Positions 17,266 to 26,380 are shown, counted from the first letter of the stretch. The stretch: 64,000 nt of DNA from Cytobacillus purgationiresistens (GCF_030813235.1 NZ_JAUSUB010000024.1:1-64000), one strand, 5' to 3'. A program made the numbers and translations. Notes: generated by a model from the sequence alone, not told the origin.

Positions 17266-17643
17266 ATGGAATGGGTCTTAGCCATTTTACTTGGTTTAGC
17301 TGTCGTATTGCTCATTTTATCATTTGTTAAGGCAAAGCAAACGACCTCACAGCAGGAGCTACATATTGACCAAGTTTCTTTTTCCTTAATGGATGAAATT
17401 CATCAGTTACAACAGCAAATCAAACGCATGGAGATAGATGCTGAAATTACAGCAAATGAATCCGGAGTTTCTTCTCACACTTCTGATCATAGGATGTTGC
17501 TTCGTGAGATCATTGATCTGTACAGACGAGGCTACTCCTATGAGAGCATTGCTTCTAAGAAGAAAATCGCTGTCCAAGAAGCTGAAAGACTTCTAGCTCC
17601 ATATGGGAAACACAAGGTTGAAAGGAGCAAAGTAGCCCAATGA
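17266..17643 (+). CDS. Small membrane-anchored protein with C-terminal helix-turn-helix-like segment
   Basis: A 125-residue protein: one N-terminal transmembrane helix (about 3-22), a Gln/Glu-rich probable coiled coil (about 30-60), and a C-terminal segment LYRRGYSYESIASKKKIAVQ that reads like a helix-turn-helix. This layout resembles DUF6115/SwrB-like Bacillus proteins, but I do not assign a function. ATG follows AAGGGAGGATTTATCG. It overlaps the next gene by 4 nt (ATGA), so the two are translationally coupled. Confidence 0.75.
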   Translation: MEWVLAILLGLAVVLLILSFVKAKQTTSQQELHIDQVSFSLMDEIHQLQQQIKRMEIDAEITANESGVSSHTSDHRMLLREIIDLYRRGYSYESIASKKKIAVQEAERLLAPYGKHKVERSKVAQ

Positions 17644-18191
17644 GTGAAAAAACAATGCGCAGCTTTGCAGGCGGATTAATCGTTGCAGCTGTTATTCTAG
17701 GGATTACTTACTTCCTTGAGCCAAATGAATCGAAAAACACAGAAGCTGCTGAAAAAGCACCCGCAGAAGAACCGGTAGAAACAGCCAAAGCTGGTACAAG
17801 CATGAATGAAGAAGATATGAAAACATCTCTTCAATCAGCGGGTTTCATCATTCACACTGATGATGAATGGAAAGAAATAAACGATAGTCTTACTGAAGCC
17901 GAAAACATCAAGAATGAAAATACAAAGCTAAAAGACGAAGCAAAAAAAGCTGAGAAAAATAAGGAAGCTGATGGAGAAATTGTTTACCGCACAATGCTTA
18001 CAGTTACATCTGGTATGACAAGTATTGACGTCGGAAAAGCACTTGAAAGCGCTAAAATCATCAACAAAGCAATGGATTTCTTCAATGCAGTTGAGAAAAG
18101 AAAGCTTGAAAATGACCTCCGCCCAGGTACTTTTGAAGTAGATAGCGATATGTCAGTAAATGAAATTGTCGATAAGGTATTCAAAAAATAA
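17640..18191 (+). CDS. MltG N-terminal-like (LysM-like) membrane protein without catalytic domain
   Basis: A 183-residue protein with one N-terminal transmembrane helix (about 9-26), an acidic Glu/Ala/Lys linker, a predicted coiled coil (about 85-115) and a C-terminal segment LRPGTFEVDSDMSVNEIVDK that resembles the LysM-like part of YceG/MltG endolytic transglycosylases. The catalytic domain of MltG is absent, so cell-wall cleavage is not expected; an envelope or wall-binding role is inference. It is coupled to the preceding gene and followed by a strong terminator. Confidence 0.7.
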   Translation: MSEKTMRSFAGGLIVAAVILGITYFLEPNESKNTEAAEKAPAEEPVETAKAGTSMNEEDMKTSLQSAGFIIHTDDEWKEINDSLTEAENIKNENTKLKDEAKKAEKNKEADGEIVYRTMLTVTSGMTSIDVGKALESAKIINKAMDFFNAVEKRKLENDLRPGTFEVDSDMSVNEIVDKVFKK

Positions 18192-18197
18192 ACGTTT

Positions 18198-18225
18198 AAG
18201 CACCTTTTATTCAGGTGCTTTTTTT
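18198..18225 (+). terminator. Terminator of the 17266-18191 operon
   Basis: AAGCACCT (18198-18205) pairs with AGGTGCTT (18213-18220), with a 7-nt loop and a following T run. It starts 7 bp after the stop codon. Confidence 0.92.
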
Positions 18226-18307
18226 ATTTACCCTATTTTTCAAAGAATAATCTTATCCAAATAGATAAAAATAAAAAAATGAAATCATATCCTTTGGAGG
18301 TAAAGTG

Positions 18308-18652
18308 ATGGCTATTTATGTATATCAAACCTTTGAAATTAAACAAGATCAATTTAAGGAAGCATTGGAAAATCTTCATAAGATGGCAGACTTTCGCCAT
18401 GAACATTTCAACCATAAAGTTGAATTGCTCACCCCTATCTCCGGACAAGATCATACGTATACCCTTCTTACCACTTATGAAGGTTTAGCTGAAATGGAGC
18501 TGCAAAACAAAAAAATGTTTGATGATGAAGAATATCAAAAGATGATTAGTTCTTTCTTTCTCGAACAAATTGTTCAAGGCAGTATGCATACACAACTCTT
18601 CAGAGCAATGGCTTCGTCCTCTAATGGCTATGTAAAAAAAGATAGATCTTAA
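18308..18652 (+). CDS. Hypothetical protein, possible dimeric alpha/beta-barrel
   Basis: A 114-residue soluble protein that I do not recognise. The pattern of an N-terminal strand (AIYVYQTFEI), a helix (QFKEALENLHKMADF), further strands (KVELLTPI, YTLLTTYE) and a Glu/Met-rich helix resembles NIPSNAP/ABM-type ferredoxin-like folds. ATG at 18308 is 7 nt after TTGGAGG and is preferred over the in-frame GTG at 18305. It is a single gene between a terminator and an unrelated exporter. Confidence 0.65.
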   Translation: MAIYVYQTFEIKQDQFKEALENLHKMADFRHEHFNHKVELLTPISGQDHTYTLLTTYEGLAEMELQNKKMFDDEEYQKMISSFFLEQIVQGSMHTQLFRAMASSSNGYVKKDRS

Positions 18653-18761
18653 TTTAACGATTTCAAGTAATAAAGTGAAAAAGCCCTATACAAAAGTTAG
18701 AATATTCTTTATAATATTCACGTTATCTCACAATAGCATATCGTATAGGAGCTGAAATCCC

Positions 18762-19976
18762 ATGAACCCCACACAAGACAAGATGAAGAACAGTCTATTC
18801 ATCCTTGGAATCATCGTTGTAGCCTTTAATCTAAGACCAGCTATCACTTCTATAGGTCCATTAATCAGTTCTATTAAGGAGGATATTGGATTATCCAATG
18901 GAACAGCGGGTTTATTGACCACTCTACCTTTAATTGCCTTTGCAATTATATCTCCTTTCGCTCCTAAAATAGCAAATAAACTTGGCAGTGAGATGGCTGT
19001 GCTGATTGGGTTAATGATTCTAGGTTCTGGTATTATGCTGCGCTCTTCCGGCATTCTCATTTTTTTATTTAGCGGAACGATTTTCATCGGGCTGGGCATT
19101 GCTATCTGTAATGTTCTGTTACCTAGTATAGTGAAAGAAAAGTATCCACTGAAAGTTGGACTGATGACTGGAGTTTATACTTTATCAATGGGAATCTGTG
19201 CAGGGCTTGCACCCGGTCTTAGCATTTCCTTAGTGAACATTGCTTTGGATTGGCAGTCAGCTCTAAGCATGTGGGCAGTCCTAACTTTATTAGCTATTTT
19301 TCTGTGGCTGCCACATGTAAAAAGAAAATCACGGACGCAAAAGAAAGCAACAATCCAAACCTCCATTTCGTCTTTATGGGGTTCTCCACTTGCCTGGCAG
19401 ATTACTTTATTTATGGGTTTACAATCATTGATCTTTTTCAGTTTCTGCGCCTGGCTTCCAGAAATTCTCACTAGTCGAGGTCTTAAGCTTGAAACGGCTG
19501 GATGGATGCTAACTTTAATGCAATATGCAGGACTTCCTACGAGTTTCATTATACCTATCATCGCAACGAGGCTCTCTCATCAAAAAGGAATTGCACTTGG
19601 GATTGGGACTTTAATGATTGCCGGCTTGACTGGCGTATTCTTCAGCTCCAGCCTTTCTTTTATCATCATCAGCATCATTCTAGTTGGTCTGGCATTAGGC
19701 GCTGCGATTAGTCATTCACTCACTTTGATCAGTCTTCGAGCAATTAATGCTAAACAGGCCGCTGACTTATCAGGAATGGCACAGTCTTTTGGCTATTTGC
19801 TGGCAGCAGCTGGTCCTTTCTTAATCGGTCTTCTCTACGACCTTTTTCACAGCTGGACCATTCCGCTTGCACTGCTAATTGTGGCGGCAATCATATTTAC
19901 TTTTGCAGGAATTGGAGCCGGAAGGGATCAGTTTGTTTCTGAAGAAAATAACGAAGCTTCAACGACAAGTGCCTAA
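18762..19976 (+). CDS. MFS transporter of the CynX/NimT family
   Basis: A 404-residue, 12-helix major facilitator. The opening AFNLRPAITSIGPLISSI, with the conserved N-L-R-P motif in helix 1, is diagnostic of the cyanate/2-nitroimidazole (CynX/NimT) branch, as in Bacillus YycB. An AQSFGYLLAAAGPFLIG segment near helix 11 is also typical. ATG follows AGGAG. The substrate is unknown, and no cyanase or resistance gene is nearby. The gene is flanked by terminators and is probably monocistronic. Confidence 0.85.
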   Translation: MNPTQDKMKNSLFILGIIVVAFNLRPAITSIGPLISSIKEDIGLSNGTAGLLTTLPLIAFAIISPFAPKIANKLGSEMAVLIGLMILGSGIMLRSSGILIFLFSGTIFIGLGIAICNVLLPSIVKEKYPLKVGLMTGVYTLSMGICAGLAPGLSISLVNIALDWQSALSMWAVLTLLAIFLWLPHVKRKSRTQKKATIQTSISSLWGSPLAWQITLFMGLQSLIFFSFCAWLPEILTSRGLKLETAGWMLTLMQYAGLPTSFIIPIIATRLSHQKGIALGIGTLMIAGLTGVFFSSSLSFIIISIILVGLALGAAISHSLTLISLRAINAKQAADLSGMAQSFGYLLAAAGPFLIGLLYDLFHSWTIPLALLIVAAIIFTFAGIGAGRDQFVSEENNEASTTSA

Positions 19977-19980
19977 AGAA

Positions 19981-20011
19981 AAAAACTCCTTCCATTTGGA
20001 TAGGAGTTTTT
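19981..20011 (+). terminator. Terminator of the CynX-type transporter
   Basis: AAAAACTCCT (19981-19990) pairs perfectly with AGGAGTTTTT (20002-20011), with an 11-nt loop, just after the stop codon. Confidence 0.9.
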
Positions 20012-20024
20012 CACGGACACCTTT

Positions 20025-20063
20025 CCTTTAAAAAGACGAGGACTAAAGTGGAGCAGTCCTCGT
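20025..20063 (-). terminator. Terminator of the AraC-family regulator
   Basis: ACGAGGACT (20036-20044) pairs with AGTCCTCGT (20055-20063). On the minus strand it is followed by CTTTTTAAAGG. It lies 11 bp beyond the regulator's stop. Confidence 0.85.
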
Positions 20064-20074
20064 TACATTTATAC

Positions 20075-20938
20075 CTATTTCACTGGAATCCAAATCTCTG
20101 AATAAAATTCGCTTGTATCAGAGCCATCCTCAGGATACACTTCCATCTCCGGTGTACCAGCATGTTCATAGCCGCTTGTCGGAAACCATTCAGAAAAGAT
20201 TTTCTTCCATGTTGTTTGCATTGCTTCCGGCATCGGCCCCTTCACTTCAAATACGACCCATTTAGATGCAGGAATTTCTAATGTTTGGAACTCCCCTCCT
20301 CTGCCGTCAGTCGTTTCTACTGCTATCCAATAGTCAATCTTTCCTTCCTGCAAGTCTGGACCCTGGTCCACACATACTCCTAAGACACCCTTTATATGCC
20401 CATTATTAAATCGGCATAATTTGTCGATGGTACCATTAGAATTCACTTCATTCCAAAGCTTGGGTATTTCAAGTAGATTCTCACCGTTTTCCAATGAATA
20501 GTTCCGCTTCATACCGATTACGTTAAATTTACCCTTTTCAACCACATTAAATTTCACAGGTTCTGCCCCTTTCAATGTCACCTGAATCACCAGGCGTTCA
20601 AAAAATTGCTGCCTTCCCCTAAACTTTCTTGCTTCTGTAGGCGTCATATCATGCTGCCTTCGAAAAGCCTTTGAGAAGGCCTCGGGAGTGTCATAGCCGT
20701 ATTTATAAGCAATATCAATAATCCTCTCATTTGTCTCAGACAATTCCTTGGCTGCAAGCGACAGCCTTCTCCTTCTTAAGTACTCGCTAACAGAACAATC
20801 TGTCAGCAGCGCAAAGGTTCTTTGAAAATGATAGGATGAAGAACCAGCCTGTTTAGCAACTTCCTCGATGTCTAAGTCTTCCAATAAATGTTCCTCCATA
20901 TAATCAATTGCTGTTTGGATAAATTGTAACCAAGCCAT
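20075..20938 (-). CDS. AraC-family regulator with GyrI-like effector-binding domain
   Basis: A 287-residue transcription factor. Residues 5-105 contain two helix-turn-helices (EEVAKQAGSSSYHFQRTF and IAYKYGYDTPEAFSKAFRRQ, then MTPTEARK); residues 120-287 form a GyrI/SOUL-like ligand domain ending SEFYSEIWIPVK. Such proteins sense drugs or small hydrophobic ligands. ATG at 20938 is chosen because AAGGAGTG lies 6 nt upstream; the in-frame ATG at 20956 lies before that site. It is divergent from the rhodanese gene, which may be its target, though this is inference. Confidence 0.87.
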   Translation of the reverse strand: MAWLQFIQTAIDYMEEHLLEDLDIEEVAKQAGSSSYHFQRTFALLTDCSVSEYLRRRRLSLAAKELSETNERIIDIAYKYGYDTPEAFSKAFRRQHDMTPTEARKFRGRQQFFERLVIQVTLKGAEPVKFNVVEKGKFNVIGMKRNYSLENGENLLEIPKLWNEVNSNGTIDKLCRFNNGHIKGVLGVCVDQGPDLQEGKIDYWIAVETTDGRGGEFQTLEIPASKWVVFEVKGPMPEAMQTTWKKIFSEWFPTSGYEHAGTPEMEVYPEDGSDTSEFYSEIWIPVK

Positions 20939-21151
20939 AATTGTCACTCCTTGCATTCATCTTATCGTCTTTTATTTGAACAATCCTGTCTTTCTATGCT
21001 CACTTTTGTCAGGTTGGATATCACATTATTTAATTCCCTCTAAATTGTCCATTTCCTCTTTTCAACAGACTATATTGGAACAAGCTCAATCCTTAGTATT
21101 TCAATGAGTTTTATTATATATTTAGCTTAATATCAAAAGGAGGCGTTATTA

Positions 21152-22036
21152 ATGAGTTCTCTACCTTTAATTGTGGATACAGACTGGCTGGAAGAAAGAT
21201 TGAATGATCCTAGACTTCGCCTGCTTGATGCAACTACGTTTTTACAGCGTCCTGACAATGGTGAAGGCTATTATAAAATTTGGTCAGGGAAAGAAACATA
21301 TGATAAAGGCCATATCCCAGGTGCGGTTTATGCAGATCTTTACCAGGAGTTATCCGACCCGAATGGCAAGCATGCTTTCACGATTCCTTCTCATGACTAC
21401 TTTGCCAAAAAAATCGGCCAACTTGGTATAGGCGACGAGGAGACCTACGTAGTTGTCTATGATCAAGGGACTGGACCATCCAGCTGGGCTTCCAGACTTT
21501 GGTGGCAGTTAAGATTTGAAGGCTATGACAATGTCGCTGTTTTAGAGGGCGGTCTTAAAAAGTGGGCTGCAGACGGCAAACCTGTCTCAGATAAACAAGA
21601 CACCTATCAAGAAGCCACGTTCGATTACAGTCGCAGACAAGAGCTGCTTGCAACGGCTGCAGATGTGAGAGCTGCGATTTCCGATGATAGCAAAGTTATT
21701 ATTGATAGTCTTTCACCACAGGACTATGCCGGCGAAACGAACACTTATGGAAGAAGAGGCCATATACCAAGCAGTGTGAATATCTTTATTGCGTCACATT
21801 TAGACCTTAGTAAAAGCAAGCTCCTGGAAGATAGTCAGTTAAAACAGAACTTGGAACCAGCTCGAGTATTCTCAGACGATAAGCAGGTCATAACTTATTG
21901 TGGAAGTGGAATTGCTGCTACTTGGAACGCGCTTGTGTTACACAAGCTAGGAAAGAAAGATGTAGCAGTCTATGACGGATCATTAACAGAGTGGGCTGCA
22001 AACCCTGAATTGCCGCTTGAAACAAATAGTAAGTAA
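21152..22036 (+). CDS. Tandem rhodanese sulfurtransferase
   Basis: Thiosulfate or 3-mercaptopyruvate:cyanide sulfurtransferase (SseA/TST family), 294 residues, with two rhodanese domains (about 8-140 and 165-290). The persulfide cysteine is in the C-terminal loop CGSGIAAT (Cys250); the N-terminal domain is catalytically dead, with YDQGTGPS in the matching place, as usual for the family. The loop CGSG-I/V resembles mercaptopyruvate-type enzymes, but specificity is not certain. ATG follows AAAGGAGG. A hairpin terminator follows. Confidence 0.9.
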   Translation: MSSLPLIVDTDWLEERLNDPRLRLLDATTFLQRPDNGEGYYKIWSGKETYDKGHIPGAVYADLYQELSDPNGKHAFTIPSHDYFAKKIGQLGIGDEETYVVVYDQGTGPSSWASRLWWQLRFEGYDNVAVLEGGLKKWAADGKPVSDKQDTYQEATFDYSRRQELLATAADVRAAISDDSKVIIDSLSPQDYAGETNTYGRRGHIPSSVNIFIASHLDLSKSKLLEDSQLKQNLEPARVFSDDKQVITYCGSGIAATWNALVLHKLGKKDVAVYDGSLTEWAANPELPLETNSK

Positions 22037-22076
22037 TTAAGGATAATCCATCATGCATTTTCCTAAAGTTGAATAT

Positions 22077-22118
22077 ATCCCATGTAGGCGAAGATTTATG
22101 GGCCTCCATGGGATTTTC
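22077..22118 (+). terminator. Terminator of the rhodanese gene
   Basis: ATCCCATG (22077-22084) pairs with CATGGGAT (22107-22114), and the stem is extended inward by AGGC/GCCT. TTTTCTATCT follows. It lies 40 bp after the stop and 13 bp before the convergent oxidase gene. Confidence 0.85.
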
Positions 22119-22126
22119 TATCTATT

Positions 22127-23512
22127 TTATAATTGGTCAATGATTTTTTTCGCCGTCACTTCTCCATTTTCAATACAATCAGGGATGCCTGAGCCATAAT
22201 ATGAACTCCCTGCCACAAACACTCTTGGATAATTGTTTTTTAAAACCGTTTCCATTCTTTCAATTGTCTGCGGATGATTAATCATATATGTCGGCATTTG
22301 GTTGGTCCATTTTGTTACCTCACTCGTAACAGGTTCCGCTGTAATACCTAGGCTTTTCGTAATATCCTGCATCGCAACCTTTAAAAGGTCTTCATCATTC
22401 ATATGTTTCACTTCTTCAAATGAGGGATGACTGCTCTTATAAAAAAGCCTCACTAAAAGATTTCGTGATTTCGATGTATGCTCCCACTTACGGCTCGTCC
22501 ATGTACATGCATTACATGACAGTTCGTTATTATTTGCAGTGATATAGCCGGTTCCATCTGCAGGTAGAACTTCATCAGGTACTTTAAAGCCAATATAAAC
22601 ACTTATTAACGAGCTATTATTGAAGTCCGAGAACACCTCGGTTATCCCATCATCATCGAAAAGCTTCACTGCTTCTCCATGTGGAATGCTTAAAATCACA
22701 TGATCCGTGATGACGGTTTCCCCATTTCGGAAAAGAACGCGATAGCTGTCACCTATTTTTTCGAGCTCTTTCACCTGACTATTTTTTAAAATTTCAACAT
22801 TCGTTAATTTCTGCTCATAGGCATGGATTAATGTGCTTAATCCATTTTTAAATGATAGAAATTTTTTATCTCCACTGCTTTGATACTTTTCTTTATTTGC
22901 TGCAAATCCGCTAATGATACTACCATACTCTTCTTTATACTCAAAGACACTCGGCAATGTGGAGGAGATGGTTAAATCGCTTAACTTTCCTGAATAAACT
23001 CCTGATAAAACAGGTGCAATTTGCTTTTCAACAAGCTCTTTTCCGAAATAAAACTCTAAAAACTCACCAATTGAATCATTTTTTGTGAAGCGATCACTTT
23101 TTGTATACAAATCCTTAAGTGCCTCCACCTTGCCTTCAGCAGATACAAGTGGACTGCTGGCTAACGATTCGATACTAGTTGGAATGCCAAATACCGAATC
23201 AAACGGAATTCCCTTTAATTCCCCATCTGTAAAAATGTATGAACGACCTGCAGAGTTATAAATAATCTCACCCTCCAGGCCAAGCTCTTGAAGAAATTTC
23301 ATTGAAATTGCTTTTCGCGTAACGATTGAATCGGCACCTGTTTCCATAATAAAGCCTTCTTCTTCAACTGTACGAATCTTGCCTCCTAATTGTGCGGAGC
23401 CTTCAGCCAAAATAAGCTTGATATCGGAACGATTTTCAGTTTTCCATTTTTGTAGCTCATACATGGCAGATAACCCGGTCACACCGGCACCAATCACTAA
23501 TACCGTTTTCAC
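22127..23512 (-). CDS. HemY/CgoX-like FAD-dependent oxidase
   Basis: A flavoprotein of about 461 residues similar to coproporphyrinogen III / protoporphyrinogen oxidase (HemY/CgoX). The FAD Rossmann motif VIGAGVTGLSAMYEL is at the N-terminus, followed by LGGKIRT and ETGADSI, which are conserved in the family; the C-terminal VAGSSYYGSGIPDCIENG is the second FAD contact. It stands alone, without hemE or hemH, so it may be a second copy beside a heme-operon gene elsewhere. GTG at 23512 gives 7-nt spacing from GGGGTG; the GTG at 23521 lies inside the ribosome site. Confidence 0.85.
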   Translation of the reverse strand: MKTVLVIGAGVTGLSAMYELQKWKTENRSDIKLILAEGSAQLGGKIRTVEEEGFIMETGADSIVTRKAISMKFLQELGLEGEIIYNSAGRSYIFTDGELKGIPFDSVFGIPTSIESLASSPLVSAEGKVEALKDLYTKSDRFTKNDSIGEFLEFYFGKELVEKQIAPVLSGVYSGKLSDLTISSTLPSVFEYKEEYGSIISGFAANKEKYQSSGDKKFLSFKNGLSTLIHAYEQKLTNVEILKNSQVKELEKIGDSYRVLFRNGETVITDHVILSIPHGEAVKLFDDDGITEVFSDFNNSSLISVYIGFKVPDEVLPADGTGYITANNNELSCNACTWTSRKWEHTSKSRNLLVRLFYKSSHPSFEEVKHMNDEDLLKVAMQDITKSLGITAEPVTSEVTKWTNQMPTYMINHPQTIERMETVLKNNYPRVFVAGSSYYGSGIPDCIENGEVTAKKIIDQL

Positions 23513-23521
23513 TATGTACAC

Positions 23522-23993
23522 CCCAATTTTCTATATTTATCTTACCTAAAGTGTATCATATATATGATTTTTTTCTTGTTTAGACATTTTGCAAAATGAT
23601 GAACAAAATCTGCCTATTACACCGTTTGCCTTCTTTTTTTAAGTCTGTTTTCGTATACTTTGTTGCTTTCACGATTGCGGTTGATTGATTTCCACTCCAG
23701 AGTGCTCGCTTTCTGCGGGGCGGGCGTTGAACATCCTCGTCCGCTTCACTCCTGCGGGGTCCCATCTGTCCCGCTGCTCCCGCAGGAGTCTCGCACATCC
23801 GCTCCAATCAACTTTTTTTCAATGGTTTGACATATCAAAACCTATGAAAAAACAACAATCTTTAGAAAAGATCCATTTTTAAACATACTACAAGCATGAA
23901 AAAAAAATATCAAATTATGTGTAGTGGTTTCTCATACTCCCTTCGTCTAATAGATTAGTATAAATATTATTTCAAAAAAGGTGGTCATTTAAG
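23522..23993. other. Intergenic region containing a dispersed repeat
   Basis: Between the HemY-like gene and the ABC exporter pair. The centre is occupied by the GC-rich 23680-23812 element. The rest is AT-rich, with no gene and no clear hairpin terminator. Confidence 0.5.
23680..23812. repeat. GC-rich dispersed Bacillus-type repeat (MITE/REP-like), 133 bp
   Basis: The element is bounded by GTTGATTG (23680-23687) and its inverse CAATCAAC (23805-23812). Internal blocks ACTCCTGCGGGG and GCTCCCGCAGGAGT form a long imperfect palindrome. Its GC content is far above the flanks. This sequence type (with GCTCGCTTTCTGCGGGGCGG) is, to my knowledge, widespread in intergenic regions of Bacillus relatives. 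Open frames across it are chance products of the GC-rich block. Confidence 0.8.
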
Positions 23994-24683
23994 TTGATAG
24001 AAATAAAAGACGTTAGTCACTCCTTTGAAATTGGGAAAAAAGGGAGTAAAAATATTATTCCGGTATTAAAGAATGTATCTTTCTCTATTACTAAAGGGGA
24101 AATCGTTACTATCGTTGGACGAAGTGGTTCAGGAAAGTCAACCTTGCTTAATATCATTAGCGGCTTTATTAAACCGACAGATGGCGAGGTCTGGATAAAC
24201 GATACGTTAACTAGTGTGTTAAATGAAAGTAAATTTGCGGATTTCCGCCTAAAAAATGTCGGATTTATATTCCAAAACTTTCAGCTCATCCCAAGTATGA
24301 CAGCTTATCAGAATGTCGAGCTCCCTCTCATTTTCCAAGGAATGGGTGAAGCAGCGCGCGCAAAACAAACCATGGATACGTTAAAACGAGTCGGACTTAA
24401 TGAATATAAAGACCATTATCCAAGTGAATTATCTGGCGGGCAGCAACAAAGAGTAAGTATCGCCAGGGCGCTTGTATTAAACCCTCCGCTTATATTAGCA
24501 GATGAACCAACGGGCAGTTTAGATAGTGACACTGAAAAAGATTTACTTCAATTCATTAAAGAACTGAATAAAGATCTAGGAATTACATTCTTAATCATTA
24601 CCCACGATGATCAAGTGGCGCAAATTGGAAATCGAATAATTGAAATCGCTGATGGAAAGGTATTAGAAGGTGTAAAACAATGA
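23994..24683 (+). CDS. ABC transporter ATP-binding protein (MacB/LolD type)
   Basis: A 229-residue ATPase with Walker A GRSGSGKST (about 42-50), the family insert FIFQNFQLIPSMTAYQNVELP, signature [15 protein letters not shown] and Walker B LILADEPTGSLD. The DEPTGSLD form and the ENVELP-type insert mark the MacB/LolD/FtsE mechanotransmission group. Start is TTG 9 nt after AAAGGTGG. It overlaps the permease gene by 4 nt. Confidence 0.9.
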   Translation: MIEIKDVSHSFEIGKKGSKNIIPVLKNVSFSITKGEIVTIVGRSGSGKSTLLNIISGFIKPTDGEVWINDTLTSVLNESKFADFRLKNVGFIFQNFQLIPSMTAYQNVELPLIFQGMGEAARAKQTMDTLKRVGLNEYKDHYPSELSGGQQQRVSIARALVLNPPLILADEPTGSLDSDTEKDLLQFIKELNKDLGITFLIITHDDQVAQIGNRIIEIADGKVLEGVKQ

Positions 24684-26023
24684 CTTTTAAAGACCAATTT
24701 AGATTTGTAAAACAAAATATGAAGAAAAATAAATCAAGGCTATTTATGACGATTTTGGCAACCTCAATTGGCTGTGCCTTCCTTATCGTTCTTGCCTCAG
24801 TAGGGTTCGGACTTCATAAATCGATTATTCAAGATATGATGGAAAACCAATTAGTTACTCAAGTAGAAATATATAATAAGCAGGACAGTGACGGAGTATA
24901 CAAAGGCCTTGACGATGAAGATGTTGCGTATTTAGAAAAGATTGATGCTGTTAAAGCAGTCACTAGAAGACAAGCACTTCAGCAAATGCCTTTGTTTAAA
25001 ACAGATGACTATTCCCTTTCTGCAGAGTCAATCGTGGCACATTTCCCATCAGAGTTGAAGGCGGATTTTCAGCTATCTAAAGGTAAATTACCTGAAAAGG
25101 AAAATGAGATTATTGTAGGCTACCATTTTTCTAAACACTTGATGAAAGAAACAAAAGGGGAAGATAACCCTTATAATGATGACGGATCAGTCAAGAAAGA
25201 ATATGCCTATGAAGGCGATCTACTTGGAAAAACGATAGATATGGAAGTTTTGAAAATAGATAAAGGGGAAGAAACCACCGAAACCCTCCCGCTCACAATC
25301 GTCGGAATCGCCAAGCAGCCATCACGCGAATGGATGATTGATACAAATGTATTTATTTCCGAGTCAGTATTAGATAAGGTTGAGAGCTTCACAGGTGTAA
25401 GAGGTGGAGCACAAGAAATGTATGACGGTGGAGAAGTAACAAAGAATGGGAATAAAACATACGACTATGTCAGAGTTTATGGCAACAATGTTCAAGACAT
25501 TACAGCCATATCAGAGAAACTGGAAGATAGCAATTATCAAATCTACTCAGTAGTAAGTGAAATGAAACAAATTAATGCAGTGTTTCTCATTATGAAAATT
25601 GGTTTAATCTTTATTGGGACAATCGCACTGATTATCGCCTCTATCGGTATTTATAATACAATGACAATGGCTGTAACAGAACGAGCACCGGACATCGGCA
25701 TTATGAAAGCAATCGGGGCCAATCCGAAAACGATAAAGAATATCTTTTTACTGGAAAGCAGCTATATCGGATTACTGGGAGCAGCGTTCGGAACCATCGT
25801 TGCATATGGTATTAGTTACTTAGTGAACTTGGCACTCCCAATGATTGTGAACTCAGTATTCGAAGAAGCGCCTCCAGAAGGATTAATGCTATCCTATATC
25901 CCGTGGTCGTTAACCGTTATCAGTGTGGTCATCTGTTTAGCAGTAACAATATTTTCCGGACTGCGTCCTGCTAAACGAGCAACAAAAGTGGATGTCCTAA
26001 AAGCGATGCGAAGAGAAGTTTAA
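24680..26023 (+). CDS. ABC transporter permease, FtsX/MacB-like
   Basis: A 447-residue permease. It has one N-terminal transmembrane helix (about 20-45), a large extracellular MacB-PCD domain (about 50-300), and three C-terminal helices in the FtsX-like domain with the motif SIGIYNTMTMAVTERAPDIGIMKAIGA. This topology extrudes or senses peptides and antibiotics at the cell surface. No two-component system or accessory membrane-fusion gene is adjacent, so the substrate is unknown. ATGA overlap with the ATPase gene. Confidence 0.9.
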   Translation: MTFKDQFRFVKQNMKKNKSRLFMTILATSIGCAFLIVLASVGFGLHKSIIQDMMENQLVTQVEIYNKQDSDGVYKGLDDEDVAYLEKIDAVKAVTRRQALQQMPLFKTDDYSLSAESIVAHFPSELKADFQLSKGKLPEKENEIIVGYHFSKHLMKETKGEDNPYNDDGSVKKEYAYEGDLLGKTIDMEVLKIDKGEETTETLPLTIVGIAKQPSREWMIDTNVFISESVLDKVESFTGVRGGAQEMYDGGEVTKNGNKTYDYVRVYGNNVQDITAISEKLEDSNYQIYSVVSEMKQINAVFLIMKIGLIFIGTIALIIASIGIYNTMTMAVTERAPDIGIMKAIGANPKTIKNIFLLESSYIGLLGAAFGTIVAYGISYLVNLALPMIVNSVFEEAPPEGLMLSYIPWSLTVISVVICLAVTIFSGLRPAKRATKVDVLKAMRREV

Positions 26024-26033
26024 ATAAAACTAT

Positions 26034-26074
26034 CAAAGGTCACTAGGTTCTTTTATGAACCTAGTGACCTTTTT
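26034..26074. terminator. Strong terminator of the ABC exporter operon
   Basis: Perfect 16-bp stem: arms at 26034-26049 and 26056-26071 (AAAGGTCACTAGGTTC and its complement) with a 6-nt loop and TTT tail. It sits between convergent genes and may act both ways. Confidence 0.95.
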
Positions 26075-26077
26075 TCA

Positions 26078-26380
26078 TTACCATAGTGGCTCATCTTCAT
26101 TACTTAATTTATAAAATGATGGCAGATACGCCATTACTATAATAAAAGTAATGAGTTCAATCAAAATAATATTGGCGACAGGAACTCCGAATGTGATCAA
26201 TGGAAGAAAAATGACAAAAGGAATCAGCGTACTAATGATCCCTATACATTGACGCGTTTCCTTAGACATGTACTGGGGTTCATGGCAATAAGGGCATTCC
26301 ATTTTTGTTTTAAATGTGAACATCTTTTTATATGTCGTTGTCCAGTTCCATTCGTTCCCACATCGCTGGCAATTTAGCAT
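26078..26380 (-). CDS. Small zinc-ribbon membrane protein (CxxC-x20-CxxC type)
   Basis: A 100-residue protein with a zinc ribbon CQRCGNEW ... CPYCHEPQ (two CxxC pairs about 24 residues apart, residues 4-35) followed by two transmembrane helices (about 46-66 and 69-90). It matches the TIGR04104-type family common in Bacillus; the function is unknown. It is convergent with the ABC exporter and monocistronic. Confidence 0.8.
   Translation of the reverse strand: MLNCQRCGNEWNWTTTYKKMFTFKTKMECPYCHEPQYMSKETRQCIGIISTLIPFVIFLPLITFGVPVANIILIELITFIIVMAYLPSFYKLSNEDEPLW

Noticed and set aside
23580..23882. Two ORFs over the GC-rich element
   Set aside because: They exist only because the 133-bp dispersed repeat lacks stop codons in those frames.
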